Assembly (NCBI RefSeq): GCF_037975245.1
Contig: NC_092562.1
Location: forward strand, 1,775,001 to 1,839,000
DNA: 64,000 nucleotides
Origin: Apostichopus japonicus
Lineage: Eukaryota > Echinodermata > Holothuroidea > Aspidochirotida > Stichopodidae
Direction: 5' to 3'
The position numbers and the translations under genes were made by a program. The notes beneath the pieces are model-generated. The model saw nothing but the letters and a program-made list of their open reading frames with translations. It was not told the DNA's origin and made no database searches. Shown here in pieces: positions 25,916 through 38,080 of the stretch; the stretch's first letter is position 1, and each line of letters opens with the position of its first letter.

Positions 25916-27577
25916 GTCCCAAAAGGACGAAACCGGTCGTGCAGTGGAATTTGTGCAGTGGTGTGTTGATCTTTTATATCTATATCTATCTATATCTACA
26001 TATACAGAGACAGCTGTACCATAACAAATTAACGTTGGGTTTTCCGTCATCAGTACCAACTGTTGTTCCACGGTAACCGTCGGCATCCGATGTTTTGTTT
26101 ATTTTACGACCTACTCTGTTCTAACCGCTTGACAACATATTATGCCAATGATTGTATTGTTATCTTTTTTTTTTGCGGTTGGGTTCAACCACCGGAACAC
26201 CACAATGACATCATGACCTGGTTTCAGCAACTGTGACGTCACGCGGGTACTCTTTTAATTGTCTACGCACGCCTATGAAGACTGAAAGAAATTTTGTCTT
26301 ATACACAGTGACATTTTTAAAGTTGATTAAGTTATATACAGGTCCAGTCGTAGAGTTCTAAAACTTGACATGGGGGTCGGTTCCAGCCACCTTAATCAGG
26401 ACCACCTCCTCCTTTATAAAATCCTTCACTATAGCCTCTAGTAGTCCTTACTTATTGATGCCGCTACCTACCTAAATCAGTCGGTGAAATTTAAGAAGTT
26501 TACCCTCCTCCCCGACCCCGACACACCCATCAAAAAGCTGTAAAACTGTGTAAACCGTTTGTAGTGAGTTGCAGAATCACGTGACCCAATCCAATTATGA
26601 CATGGTTCTTACTCGAAGATGGAGTAAGACCGTCATGCGATGTTGCCTGCACCTAATCCCATCTATCCATTATAGTTCTCTGGTATTCGGATGACGTCGC
26701 ACTGTAGCTATGTTACAAAATATATATAATTATATATTTTTTCAGATAAATTTATATTCTTTTCCCCGAATTTTAAGTTGACACTTTTCATCTTTTACTA
26801 GAATTTTAAGTAGATGATTAAGTGTTTCAGTGAGGTGAGAGGTTCTGTAGAATGGAGGAAAGTTAAATGACAATATTTGACCTGACTGACTTGGCTTTTG
26901 ACAAAACAAAATACCTTTCTTTTGTAATATAACAAAGACGAATTATTTTCTTTTACGAATAACTTTACCCCACCCCTTACTCTCCGTTATACCACACTTC
27001 GCTCCATTTCCCAACCCATCTAATTCTTCTTCTTTTTTAAATTCTTTTCGTCTGTTTGTCATTAGTATTATTTTTGTCTGGATTTTACTCCATTTGATTT
27101 GGAAGATTCAATTTTAGACAAAAGCTTCTTTTTGTTGGGGTCATAACGATCACAGTAAAGTACATATCATCATAATCACCGGAAAAAAAAAAAACCTTTA
27201 TAATACATTCAACTCACATTAGCTATAATATACAGAGCTGCTCTTTAAACCCTTCGTGTTTTGACTGGCCTTTCTTTATTTCTTTTGCGTCTAGGGAATC
27301 TTAGTGAGCTCTTTGCTTTTAATTTCCAGGTGTGGTGTTAAAGTTCTACCCAAAACCATGTCACCATGGTGGATGGCTGCCTTCAATATAAATCTTGCAT
27401 AAATCATATTACCATACCGTGACGTGTTGTCACCATTTTTAGAAGTTTTGGAACCTGGCAACATATGCACCCTTAAAGGAACAAGCTATAGGAACCTTGT
27501 CAGTGTCGTTATCAAGTGTTCGTGTGTCATACTTGTTTTCACATGGAGACACATGCATGTGTGTATGTATGTTTGTA

Positions 27578-27579
<2 letters not shown>
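25916..27579. other. Noncoding DNA
   Basis: A CRE-type TGACGTCA lies at 26234-26241. A degenerate repeat phrase (CTTTATAAAATCC, then ACCTAAATCAGTC about 58 bp later, 26412-26482) recurs near 48672-48736. A minus-strand poly-A-rich patch lies at 27183. No gene recognised. Confidence 0.4.
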
Positions 27580-27612
<33 letters not shown>

Positions 27613-27780
27613 ATATATATATATATTTATGTATATATATTTATATATATTTATATAAATATATATATTTATATATATATATATAAATATAAATATAATA
27701 TAAATATAATATAATATAAATATATATAAATATAATATAAATATAATATAATATAAATATATATACATATATATATATAT
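27580..27780. repeat. Complex (AT)n/(AAATAT)n tract
   Basis: AT blocks mixed with ATTTAT and AAATATAAT units over 200 bp, ending close to the 5' end of repeat copy 3. Confidence 0.9.
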
Positions 27781-27807
27781 TAACATGAAGTCTGTTCAAA
27801 GTATCTC

Positions 27808-28112
27808 TTTCGAGATCCGGCTTTAGGAATCACAAATGATTTCGAGTTGGTTAGCATCATGTTTGATCTCTAGAGTAAGGCACAATATGTCACCAAAAAC
27901 AGAACTAGTATTGTTCGATACAGGTGACAAACGCATACATTGGAATTACGACCTTCCTTACCGGTTTCGAACCTCTGGACATACAATCAGCGTCCATAGC
28001 GTAGTGGTTAGGGTGTCCGCGTACAGAGCGGAAGGCCCGTGGTTCGAATCCCGGTGGAGGCTGAAAGTTTTTTCACTGTTCTTGATTTTCCAACTCATTA
28101 CGATTTTCATTT
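27808..28112 (+). mobile_element. tRNA-like dispersed repeat, copy 3 (full length, ~305 bp)
   Basis: The 5' boundary TTTCGAGATCCGGC is shared with the full-length minus copy at 36824-37123. The order is: about 180 bp of 5' sequence (TAGCATCATGTTTGATCTC, TCTAGAGTAAGGCA, GAACTAGTATTGTTCG, CCGGTTTCGAACCTCTGG), then the tRNA-like module at 27990-28063, then a ~50-bp tail (TTTTTTCACTGTTCTTG, CAACTCATTACGATTTTC), then (AT)n. Module: A-box TAGCGTAGTGGTTAGG, anticodon arm TCCGC/GCGGA, B-box GGTTCGAATCC. It belongs to the GTG subtype with copy 7. It is SINE-like, but with the tRNA part far from the 5' end. Confidence 0.85.
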
Positions 28113-28157
28113 ATATATATATTTTTTTATATATATATATATATTATATTATTTATG
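28113..28157. repeat. AT-rich tail between copies 3 and 4
   Basis: Imperfect (AT)n with a T run separates two tRNA-like repeats in the same orientation. Confidence 0.85.
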
Positions 28158-28285
28158 TGGACGTGCAATCAGTGTCCATAGCCTGGTTGGTAGGGGTATC
28201 CGTGTTTAAAGCGGGAGGCCCCGGTTCGGGTCCCGGTAGAGGCTGGAAGATTTTGCACGGTTCTGGATATTCCGACTAATTGGAG
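28158..28285 (+). mobile_element. tRNA-like dispersed repeat, copy 4 (diverged, 5'-truncated)
   Basis: Starts at ATGTGGACGTGCAATCAG, matching the family a few bases before the tRNA-like module. The module is 28171-28245 with A-box TAGCCTGGTTGGTAGGGG and B-box GGTTCGGGTCC. The tail GAAGATTTTGCACGGTTCTG is recognisable but does not reach the usual ACGATTTTC. It is the most diverged recognisable copy, so it is probably the oldest. It lies directly downstream of copy 3. Confidence 0.7.
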
Positions 28286-30303
28286 GTTGGTTAAAACAAT
28301 TATTTCAGCTTGCTGCTTAGTCAAGGGTATACTCTAAAACTTTGCTTAGCATATTTTAGCGAGCTTATTTGTCAAGTGAATTGTTTTGACATGATAGTAA
28401 CCTATTCATCCAAAGTATATGGTACATATTTTTCAAAATATCTCTTTAGTACTATAATCCGGTTATCTCGAGGTGTATGTACGCCGGTTATATACGCAAC
28501 TCATTAATCATGAAAATTAAGTCAAACATTTTTTTTCTTTTTAGATCAACAGTTTAGATTTTGGCTATTATTCCACCAACAAAACATTGCCGACTTAACC
28601 TGTGCAGTGAGTGATTAAACTGTTTATTCAAACGTTAACGCAATGGCAAGGTAAAGATTTGTTCAAGGTGCTTATGCCATATGTTGTATAACTCGTTAAA
28701 ATTATTATCATAACGGAAAAAAAGTTCTTTATCGCTTATTGTTATGTATTATTGTGACTCATATCATCACGTGATAAAATGTCGCCACGACCTTTGATGT
28801 TTTATAAGTGACGGAGTATAGTTGTACAAGATAAGTTAACTAAGACGTCACAAATCGACATTCTAGTTTCTATAATACGTGTGTGTGTCAATCCCCCTCT
28901 TTAAATACTGAGAAAGCCCCACAAACAATTATGAAGGCGTCATTGCTATTATGTACAAATAAACTTAATAAACTCTACTTATGGAATATTACAAGCGTTT
29001 GTCAAAACATCACACTTATTTTTCTTTCTTTTTTGCCATCTTTTTTTTTTTTTTGAGATAAGCTAATAAACTTGTGAAACACAAACTAAATAATGACATC
29101 TATTATCGTTATACTACTTTAAGGGAAGACAAAACAACTTTAAGCCATGAGAAAAAACAAAGGGATATTCCCTTGTGTCTGCACCAACCTTGTCCCAGCT
29201 TTCGAACACATTGCACGGTAATTTAACTAAGTTATTTACCCACGTTCAGTTGCGTCAACTTAAACCTGGCTAAATTTGATTCAGACAAAATAAAGGCACA
29301 TTCGGCTTTCGATGGCATAATTTACGACCAGAAGAAAACATTATTTTTTTTTATGATTATATATTTTTTTGAAAGAAAGAGTGAGAAAGAGACTGACAAT
29401 GGTGAGATAAAGGTCTCTTTGCGTGAGTTAATTAATCAGAGATGACCTTGAATTGCATAGAATAATTGGACAACTTAGACACCTCTCTTGTGGCCAATAA
29501 ATTCTTCTTTTACCGGGCTACGTGAAATCCCATCGATTGTAAATAACTATGAGTAATGCCTTACTGTCGCATCATCCGGCTTACAATGTTTATATTTATT
29601 TATGTTGCACAGAATCACATATGTCATACACATTCTTTGATTATGTTGTTTTACGAGCAAAGGAGGGAAAGGTAAAAAGAAAAAGACGAAAATAAAGAAA
29701 GAGAAAAAAAATGTCAGCTGTCAATGTAAAGTACAATTCTATTGGGGATTTAGTACGTTTCGCAGAACTGGTACTATGTGCGTACAAATCAATCATCGCG
29801 GGTGCTTACAGTCTGTATTATTTTGTAATACTTAGTGAAAATTGGGTCATTCTTCTATCATGAAATAAAGTGGAAGATTGGAGAAGAGAAAAGGGCAACG
29901 ACAGGCATATATAGAGAGAAAATAATGTGGAACTATAGACTTGTCTGAACATTGATTGAATCGGCTAACGAAACTAGATGATGTAGATATTGTTATAAAT
30001 GTTGATAGTATAAAAGATCTTTGTTATTAAAACTAGAATTACAGTGATATAACACCTACATAGACCTATATACGTTAAACGCGTAAATGAGGAGTTTACC
30101 ATAAGGTATACTACTTTAGTATGTTATGATGAAATATATATTTGTTGATGCGTTCAATAATGGATAGACTATTTCGTGGGCCAACCAGGAAATGAAAAGT
30201 AACATGAGAATAGGAGGGGGAGGGGATGGGGGGGGGGTTCGGGTTGTAGTTCAAGGAAATCAGGCCACTCTTCTGAGTAGCTTGTACACACTAAATATCC
30301 ATT

Positions 30304-30308
<5 letters not shown>
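28286..30308. other. Unique AT-rich noncoding DNA
   Basis: A T run at about 29038-29054 and A/G-rich patches are the only low-complexity parts. No gene recognised. Confidence 0.4.
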
Positions 30309-30339
<31 letters not shown>

Positions 30340-30349
30340 TTATGTATAT
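30309..30349. repeat. (AT)n tail of repeat copy 5
   Basis: AT tract with ATAC and ATTTATGT interruptions next to the 3' end of the minus-strand fragment. Confidence 0.9.
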
Positions 30350-30421
30350 AGTTGCAAATTCCAAAACAGTTAAATAAAGCTTACAGCCTCCACCAGGATT
30401 AGAACCCGAGCCTCCCGCTTT
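30350..30421 (-). mobile_element. tRNA-like dispersed repeat, copy 5 (3' half of the module plus tail)
   Basis: In antisense: diverged tail, then CAGCCTCCACCAGG, a B-box with one change (ATTAGAACC for ATTCGAACC), and GAGCCTCCCGCTTTA. The copy stops inside the anticodon arm, where it joins (AT)n. A-box and 5' part are absent. Confidence 0.8.
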
Positions 30422-30436
30422 ATATATATCTATATC

Positions 30437-30500
<64 letters not shown>

Positions 30501-30512
30501 TAAATATATAAA
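30422..30512. repeat. (AT)n microsatellite at the truncation of copy 5
   Basis: ATCTATATCTAT then pure AT, then ACACAC. It replaces the missing 5' part of copy 5. Confidence 0.9.
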
Positions 30513-31437
30513 GAGATATTATGACTTAGACTTTATATTGTAATGATAAGTTTGTTTTAGTACAGCCGATCAAGTCGCAGGCAGAAGACTACTTCACCTT
30601 TGTGTTTATGGGCCTTTAGTTTGATAACACTTATATTATGTGCTGTCGTATAGTCATAAACCAGTCAAGTAGGTTTGCCCAAAGAGTAATATTCTTTGAG
30701 GATATGGTAATTCGTGGTAGATCTTCATACAAAACACCTTCCAGAATTAGAGTCTTTTACGACACTGAAACCTCCTTGTAATCCAACAAAGATTGGGGGG
30801 GGGGGGGGCCTTCCCCAAAGAAACACAAGAAGGAAAATTAATAATAAAACGCTTTATCAAATGCGGTTCCTCTTCTTTCATGACGAGGCAAAGATATCTG
30901 GCTGGGTAGTTCGGTTACTGTTGAACAAACTGTTTTACAGTTATTGCCTCATTTAGTCTTCTAACAGTGTCAACAAAGTGAAGATGTTGTTGCTAAACGC
31001 GCAATAAATATTTTGAAAGACTACACAAACTTTGTTTTACAATAGTTAGTTCTTTTTTTTTTTGTTGACGAGACAGTCCTGTCCAAAGGTTGACATTTTA
31101 AGGGATTTCGAGATACGTTTTGGCAGTTAATTTTATATCTTATACGTTTACGACATCAGTAATAAATTTTTATCCCATGTTCGTGCAGAGAGTATGAAAC
31201 ATTTGGCTTTTGAAGAGATCTTCAGCCATCACAACTAGCCAAATGTCATTATGTAATTAACATCACTTGACGCAACTTTCTAACCATCATTATATCCGTT
31301 TTCTAAATCATGAAAATAGAGGGAAAAGAATAAGGTTATATACTCTTGTGTCATTGCAGAAAATTCCACATGTGATTTGCCGTTTCTGCATGTTATGTCA
31401 TGCTAATACATGATAGGGTTAAAACCATTTTATTATC
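30513..31437. other. Noncoding DNA with a G run
   Basis: A G run at 30795-30808. An 80-codon frame spans it but has no recognisable domain. Confidence 0.4.
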
Positions 31438-31517
31438 GCAGGGAGGGTGTGTATGGGAGGAAGGGATGGCGGAAGGGAGGGAAGGAGGGAGGCAGGGATG
31501 GAGTGAGGGAGGGGCTA
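31438..31517 (+). repeat. GGGA-rich purine tract
   Basis: Repeated GGGA and GGAAGG units on the plus strand over 80 bp. It may form triplex or quadruplex DNA. Confidence 0.85.
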
Positions 31518-31635
31518 AGTAAAGGAATCTAACAGTAATAACAAAAGTAAAGGAAAATACACGAAACAAAGACAAAAGAAGAACACACAACAACAAATAA
31601 ACGAACAAAAGTAATCGAACATACAATATGTACAC

Positions 31636-31682
31636 AATATAATACAGAATATATATAATACAGAATATATATAATACAGATG
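31636..31682 (+). repeat. 16-bp tandem repeat
   Basis: TACAGAATATATATAA repeats almost three times (TAATACAG at 31640-31680). Confidence 0.85.
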
Positions 31683-31860
31683 AAATTAAATGAATGCACA
31701 AATGGTTCCATAACCATCCTCCCCTCCCCATACACCACCTCTCCATCCTCCGGCATCAATGTTAAATAGAACGGTGGTGCATTACAAACTAAATCCACTA
31801 ACACCAATGAATATTGGAATCGCAAAATATTGCAAATCAGACTGTCGGTAGGGCTGTCAG

Positions 31861-31921
31861 GAGGAGTGGTAGGTGTGGGGGTGGGGTGGGTTGGGGTGGG
31901 GGTGGGGTGGGGTGGGGCGTA
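31861..31921 (+). repeat. (GGGGT)n minisatellite
   Basis: Repeated GGGGT and GGTGG units; on the other strand it creates a Pro/Thr/His frame. G-quadruplex potential is high. Confidence 0.85.
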
Positions 31922-34405
31922 GGGGTTAACTACAGCCAACTTCCTCTTCCTATGATTTGTTTTCAAATTGAACAGCGAATGTAGATGAAAATGTCAACTT
32001 TTGTGATTCTCGTTTTAGTGGTGAAGCAACCGAAATCTATTTAGATATTACGTATTTGCTATAAACATGGACACATTCCATATATACATACAAATATATA
32101 TATATATATATATATACATGCAAATGCCCTGTGTGCTTTTGCGCTGTTGTTACATAGTCCGGACAACTTAATGGAAGTAGATTGTCTTTCACAATATCAT
32201 TGGCATGGAATCAATTCAATAAGTAATTGTGTTGCGTATACGACAGGTGAATACATGAGCTAATGAGCAGTGAAAAATCGGACACACACACACACACACA
32301 CGCGCGCACCCATGCACAAACATAGCCACATACGTATGAATTGACTGTGTTTTAGATTACAGGGGGTGTAGCGCGTTCAGAAAACATAACTACAGTATAA
32401 CGGACACCTATAGCTAATATGCGCCATATTCAGTACATTTGTTGTGTGTGACAAGACACATCATATGTGAAGTTTTGATAAATCCGGGAAACTCATTAAA
32501 TATGGGAAGGCTGTGACGTGGAGTGTTGTGCTGGGGAGGGGTACTCCAAGCAAATGCAAACGCAACCCAACTGTCTTAAAAATTACATATTTTTTAGTGT
32601 AGTCGTCTTTGCTTGTGATACCAGGCAATGTACTAAAGTCCCATAGCTTCGCAGTTCATTAGTTTATATATACAAGTTTCATTTCTGTCCCAAAATTTCC
32701 TTCAGCCCTTTTCATATTATGTCAAAAATATCCGAATAGTATTTTTGCGATAAATTCAAGTCTTGTTTTTGGTGAATATAAAACAGAAAGAAGGAAAGGA
32801 AATCGCCTTTCTATCAATGATAATCTAATAGTTATTATAGGTAATAGTTGCTGAAGGTTTGGGTCTCAAATCACCGTTAATCTTCTATTATGAAACCTAA
32901 AACATAACCAGATTTCAAAACAGATTCCAAATTCCATTCTGTCTTGTCACTTGAATCTTGTCTGTCCGTAAACTTTGCCCGAGATAAAAAAAAAAAAAAA
33001 AAAATGTTTGCCAAAAAGTGGGTTGTCATGCACCCCTAGGACAGCAAAATACAGTGTCGAGGGAAGAGAATTCTGTTGTAACCATGGTAAATGCAAGCTC
33101 ATGAGGGAATCAATACCCCCGTTACAAAAAAAGTCGAACTTTTAATGGCTGTCAATTTGCATTAAAAAGACTTTTGAGAAGAGCATCATATACAGTTTTT
33201 GTTCAATGACAACAAAATTCATAAATTATGAAAGCATAACAACTTTCATCAGCACTGGTTTTCTCCAGTTTTTTAACGTATCTCCTCGCTCATCTCTCCC
33301 TGCTGGACACAAAACGATGATTTTAATTGAAGAATTATTTTATGATATCTAAACGCTGAAAAGGTTTCCACTAAGATGATTCAAATGAGATCCCTTACAA
33401 GCATGAATGAGATACGTTTCATGGAATCAGGTGCATGTTTAATTTGATTAATGACTTGAGTTAAACAATGAATGAATTATTGAATGAATATTCTAGCCAT
33501 GCTCGTGCAAAGTGTTCAAGGGGAAATCCCAACCGCCAAGCTCCTTGCAACGATAACTTTTTGAATATGGAAGTTTGATTTCTATTATTATCGTCTGTTT
33601 ACTTACTGGTGTACGTTAAGAGATTAGATGTTGTTGTTCTGCAGCACCCTTACTCAAACATACAAGCAGTTTACAACACCTCTTCAAACTGTTTTTTCCC
33701 CCTGCAGTGCAGGAATATTTTATTGTCTATTTCTATAACACTCCCGAATTGAGTATGACTATAGTGGAAATAAGTCAGAAGTTTAGACACTATATAATAG
33801 AAAACGTTATATACTGAGAATGTTAATCCACTTTTGAAGTTTAAACCAACTTAAACAAGTTATTTTATATATTGTCTTCTTCGTTTATAAAAAGGGAAAA
33901 AAGTCACATATTTGGAGAAAGGTGAAAGGCAGGCTCATTGTTTTTTCTGCAGGTGTATCTTATCATTTCTTAATCACGACACCTGTCGATGCCGAAACCT
34001 ATAAAAACCTGGTCATTAAAATTGAACCAAGTGAATAAGTCACAACGAAACTCTAGAGAGGTTTTGAGTAAACGATAATAAAAAAAATAAAGAAACTAAG
34101 CCGCAAATATATTTCACCATATTTTCCATTTTTTTCGACCATTCTTTCTTTCTGTTTGTCGTTCTTCGTCTTTCGTTTCTTTTGTAACTAAACAGTTTTA
34201 TCAAAGGAATTATAGATGATCGTTAATTTTGATTTTAAAGTAGACAAAATGGCGGTTTCTTGATTCTCCTGTGTGATAACACTAACGTGTAATGACAATG
34301 GAATGTAGTGACGAACGTCCCATGTTGAATATAATTGTCAAACTGTTCACCTCATATCCAAAGTACAGAGTCACAGGCCCGCTGCATGTCGTTTTCTCGT
34401 TTTGT
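31922..34405. other. Unique noncoding DNA with short microsatellites
   Basis: (AT)n at 32093-32116, (CA)n(CG)n at 32283-32306 and an A run at 32987-33003. A near-palindrome CCTGCAGTGCAGG lies near 33702. No gene recognised. Confidence 0.4.
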
Positions 34406-34460
34406 GCGCGTGCGTGCGTGCGTGGGTGGTTGCATGTGTATAAGTATGCGTGTATGTGTG
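34406..34460 (+). repeat. (TGCG)n/(TG)n compound repeat
   Basis: GTGCGTGCGTGCGTGG passes into TGTGTATAAGTATGCGTG; imperfect. Confidence 0.8.
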
Positions 34461-35665
34461 AGAGTTTTCTTATAATATGAAATAAGACTATTTTAATATA
34501 TTTTCCAATCATTTAGAGCAAAAGTTGACCATTATTAAAAAAAATATATATTTAGATAATTCAGGTTTTCTTTGTAAATTTTCATATTCTTAAGTATATT
34601 CAATGTATAAGTTGAAGAGAATTTTCTTGTTATGTTGGACGTCCTTATAAAGAGAGCGCAACGTAAGTTAGTCTTATCGTGGAAGTAGTACTCTGTTAAG
34701 GTCACACTTCCATGGTCTTACAGCGCGCCATATGAGCCCGGGATCTCAGGCATGACGTCAACATCGAGGCCTATGACTTTATATTTTTAAGGCTATAACA
34801 TCAACTTAGTTATACAGTAGGTTGGTAGTGAGAGGGGAGGGAGGGGGGGGGGTATTACCTGCAGAATAACTATTTGAATTCAGCCAAATGTTACTTCAAC
34901 TTGATTCTGTATAATTATTTATGTCATGGTACTAAAGAATACCATCACTGCACTATCAATGAACGTTAGTTACACGGTTGCCTGCTAGCCTACTGTAATC
35001 GATATAGTTTGGTACGTGCCTATGTAATGGTATTGTAGAAGGCTAGGCTGACGCTGCAGATGTGACGTCATACATGAATTCACGGCTTACATGGCGTGCC
35101 ATGGCCTTACATACGTTCGTTACAGCATAGACATACCACCTTTCGTTATAGCCTATCTTGTCACATACATATATACCAGGAATTCGTTTTAGGTCCCATT
35201 AATACCCCACCCCAGCCCGCCCCACACATACTCTCGTACCCCTCCCATCCAATGGGAGTATTAATTGTAGGTAGGCCCCAGCAGTTACAGTTAAAGAGGA
35301 AATATCGGCTGAAGTGTTCAGAAAGATTAATGAAGGAGCATCGATATAAATACGTCTGAAAAACGCTGTATCGAGTAAAAGAAAATCCAAATTGATCACC
35401 AATAATTAATTCATTTCCATAACTTTAACGCAACCTCCAGAGCACTTTCACTCATTAATACATTAAATTTATGTTTGTTTTTCCTTACACCATCCCCATC
35501 ATCATGCCATGTATGGAAAAATTCAGTATAATTTCAGACAGTCAAATGTATGTGTCTTTTAAAAAAATCTGTGCTCAAATTTATTAGGTATATAATACTA
35601 TTAACACTGATGACCTTCAATGTGCATATGTATTGATATAAGTCTTTCTCAATACTTTCTCAATA

Positions 35666-35666
<1 letters not shown>
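34461..35666. other. Noncoding DNA
   Basis: A G-rich run at about 34831-34852 is followed by GTATTACCTGCAGAA, a phrase that recurs after the G run near 43690. A CRE-type TGACGTCA is at 35063-35070. CTAGCCT/AGGCTAG inverted arms lie at 34985 and 35040. No gene recognised. Confidence 0.4.

Positions 35667-35697
<31 letters not shown>
35667..35697. repeat. (AT)n microsatellite
   Basis: About 14 AT units. The following AAATGATTATCGTAATTAATC faintly resembles the 3' end of the tRNA-like repeat in antisense, but too little is left to call. Confidence 0.85.
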
Positions 35698-35700
<3 letters not shown>

Positions 35701-35796
35701 GATTATCGTAATTAATCAAGGATGATAGAGTTACGGTACTTGTACAGATCCCTCTCTCTGTACTTTTAGATTGGAAGTTCTACTGTTGGCAGATAA

Positions 35797-35833
35797 TATA
35801 TATATATATAAATATATAGATATATATATATAA

Positions 35834-35882
<49 letters not shown>
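35797..35882. repeat. (AT)n with ATAAAT/ATAGAT interruptions
   Basis: About 85 bp of AT-based repeat. Confidence 0.95.
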
Positions 35883-35886
<4 letters not shown>

Positions 35887-36096
35887 GCGTCTATATCAAT
35901 TACCTGTCATACACCGTAACATAAAACTATATCTAAAAGGTTGCAATGATACTCATCGCGACATTATTGTGTTTATATCTTCATAGTAAAGACGTAGCGA
36001 TCATAGCTATATATATATCATAATGTAGGGAAAATTTATTTCAAGATCAACTTGTTTGTAAATAAATCAATATGAAACCAAACGCTATATATAAGA

Positions 36097-36155
36097 GCTA
36101 TATATATATATATATATATAAATATATATATGTATATATATATATAAATAAATAT

Positions 36156-36199
<44 letters not shown>
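36097..36199. repeat. (AT)n with ATAAAT interruptions, ending in GT-rich DNA
   Basis: About 100 bp; grades into GTATGTGTGTGCGTG on the right. Confidence 0.95.
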
Positions 36200-36207
<8 letters not shown>

Positions 36208-36708
36208 CGTGTATACATATGTGTGTATAAGTAAACGTTGGCGCTGACAGCCGAATTTGAACGATACAGGATAAGGAAATATATAGCACGAAACTGTCAT
36301 TTGGGCAGCTACCGAGAATGAATCAGAACACATAAATTACTGGATTCTGTAGTGCAGTGATCCCCTGCATTAATTATGGTTTTTTTTTTTATTTGTCAAC
36401 AAGCTTTGAGTATTTCAAAAGGCTCTTGAGGTTTTACTACGAACCTCTCATTTTCTAAACTTAAAAAGATAAGTATAAAAGTTACATAAAAAGCACGAAT
36501 GGGTAACCTGTATGAAGTGCAAACTAATTTTATGGGTATAAGAGACTAGTTTAAAATATGTAGAAATATGTACCTTTTTTCCCCCAATGATTTTTAGATG
36601 ATGTTTTGTTTTATTAACCAAATAAAAATCAAAATGTACTTACTAAAAACTGCGAGGCTAAAGTGTTGTAGTTAATTTCGAGTCAGTTTAAACAAAGGCA
36701 TTTAATAA
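36200..36708. other. Unique noncoding DNA
   Basis: Nothing recognised apart from a T run near 36381. Confidence 0.4.
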
Positions 36709-36823
<115 letters not shown>

Positions 36824-37123
36824 GAAATCGTAATGAGTTGGAAAATCAAGGACAGTGCAAAAACTTCCAGCCTCCACCGGGATTCGAACCCGGGCCTCCC
36901 GCTTTGTACGCGGACACCCTAACCACTAGGCTATGGACGCTGTTTGTATGTCCAGAGGTTCGAAACCGGTAAGGAAGGTCGTTATTCCACTGTAGGCGTT
37001 TGTCACCTGTAACGAACAATACTAGTGCTGTTTTTGGTGACATATTTTGCCTTACTCTAGAGATCAAACATGATGCTAACCAACTCGAAAATCATTTGTG
37101 ATTCCTAAAGCCGGATCTCGAAA
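36824..37123 (-). mobile_element. tRNA-like dispersed repeat, copy 6 (full length, ~300 bp)
   Basis: In antisense it runs from GAAATCGTAATGAGTTGG at 36830 to CCGGATCTCGAAA at 37123, the same 5' limit as copy 3. The tRNA-like module is 36869-36942. It has a perfect T arm (CCGGG, loop TTCGAAT, CCCGG), a 7-nt anticodon loop on a CCGC/GCGG stem, and an intact A-box (TAGCCTAGTGGTTAGG in sense). No (AT)n is present at its 5' end, so the upstream AT seen at truncated copies is not part of the element. It is the best reference copy of the GGG subtype here. Confidence 0.88.
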
Positions 37124-38080
37124 TCTCTTATATACATTAGAAAATATGTTTCTTGGCACAGGGAGTGATGACATTTCGGCAAAAACCTAACGGATTGTTT
37201 AAAAAACCTATTAACAAACTTACATTAATTTTTTGGATATAAAAGCATTTCTGGTTTTGACTGAGGGGATATTTCCCAATGTTTCTAACAACATAGATAC
37301 CATTAGTTACATTCAGGGGGTATCCAATACTATGCGTGAATCATAAAATAGCCGTATAGTCAAGAATGATAATACAAAGTTTTACAACTGATCACAAAAG
37401 TGTTATTTCAAGTTCAATTATATTTTGGATGAAGTGGAATAAAGCAATTTATGCTCAAAAAAAATTGTGTATCACTTTTTTTTTTTTTTTTTAGCCTGCT
37501 CTTTAGTTTGTTTTTGGTTCACTTCGCGTGTATATTGTTGAGTTGTCAGGTTATACAACAACTTCCTAATATGTAAACAAAGTCACTATTGTGTTATCCA
37601 ACACTGGTTGTGTACATCAAAGAACATAAACAACCAGTTTCCTGTATGCCACCAAGCTTACGTCCGTATTTTCTCCGGACATTCTTTCTATGGTTTTTTT
37701 GTGGGGAGGCATGGGGGTGTGGGGGAGGTTGCTGAGTGACTTTACAACTTGCTAAAAAGAATAAATTCCGGATTTTTTAAGGTAGTTCCAGCAAAGTTGT
37801 ATTCAATCAAAATGGACGAATTAAAAAAAGGAAAATACTGTTCCGATTTAATCATCTAGCAACTCAAATTTAAGCAAAGAAAGTCAACTTGTCCATAGTA
37901 AAAGGTCCTCAACCATTCTGATCCTATATTGAAATTTTTGAATTTCAAATTTCTAACCCTTTCGAAGTAAGTTTGGACCTCTCAAGTTAGACCCTCCCCC
38001 CCCCCTCCCCACATCCCAAGACCGGGACAACTTGTCTTTCTTGAGATAAAATACGGTAACCCTACACCAATTGGCTATTA
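37124..38080. other. Unique noncoding DNA
   Basis: A T run at about 37476-37492 and a C run near 37987-38000. No gene recognised. Confidence 0.4.

Noticed and set aside
35694-35715. Ninth fragment of the tRNA-like repeat (AAATGATTATCGTAATTAATC after (AT)n)
   Set aside because: Only about 15 of 21 bases match the family 3' end; too short to separate from chance in AT-rich DNA.
36846-37067. 73-codon frame with related frames at 27836-28279 and 61484-61831 (shared [11 protein letters not shown]-like peptide)
   Set aside because: The shared peptide comes from the tRNA-like dispersed repeat read through its A-box and B-box. Similarity reflects the repeat, not a gene family.
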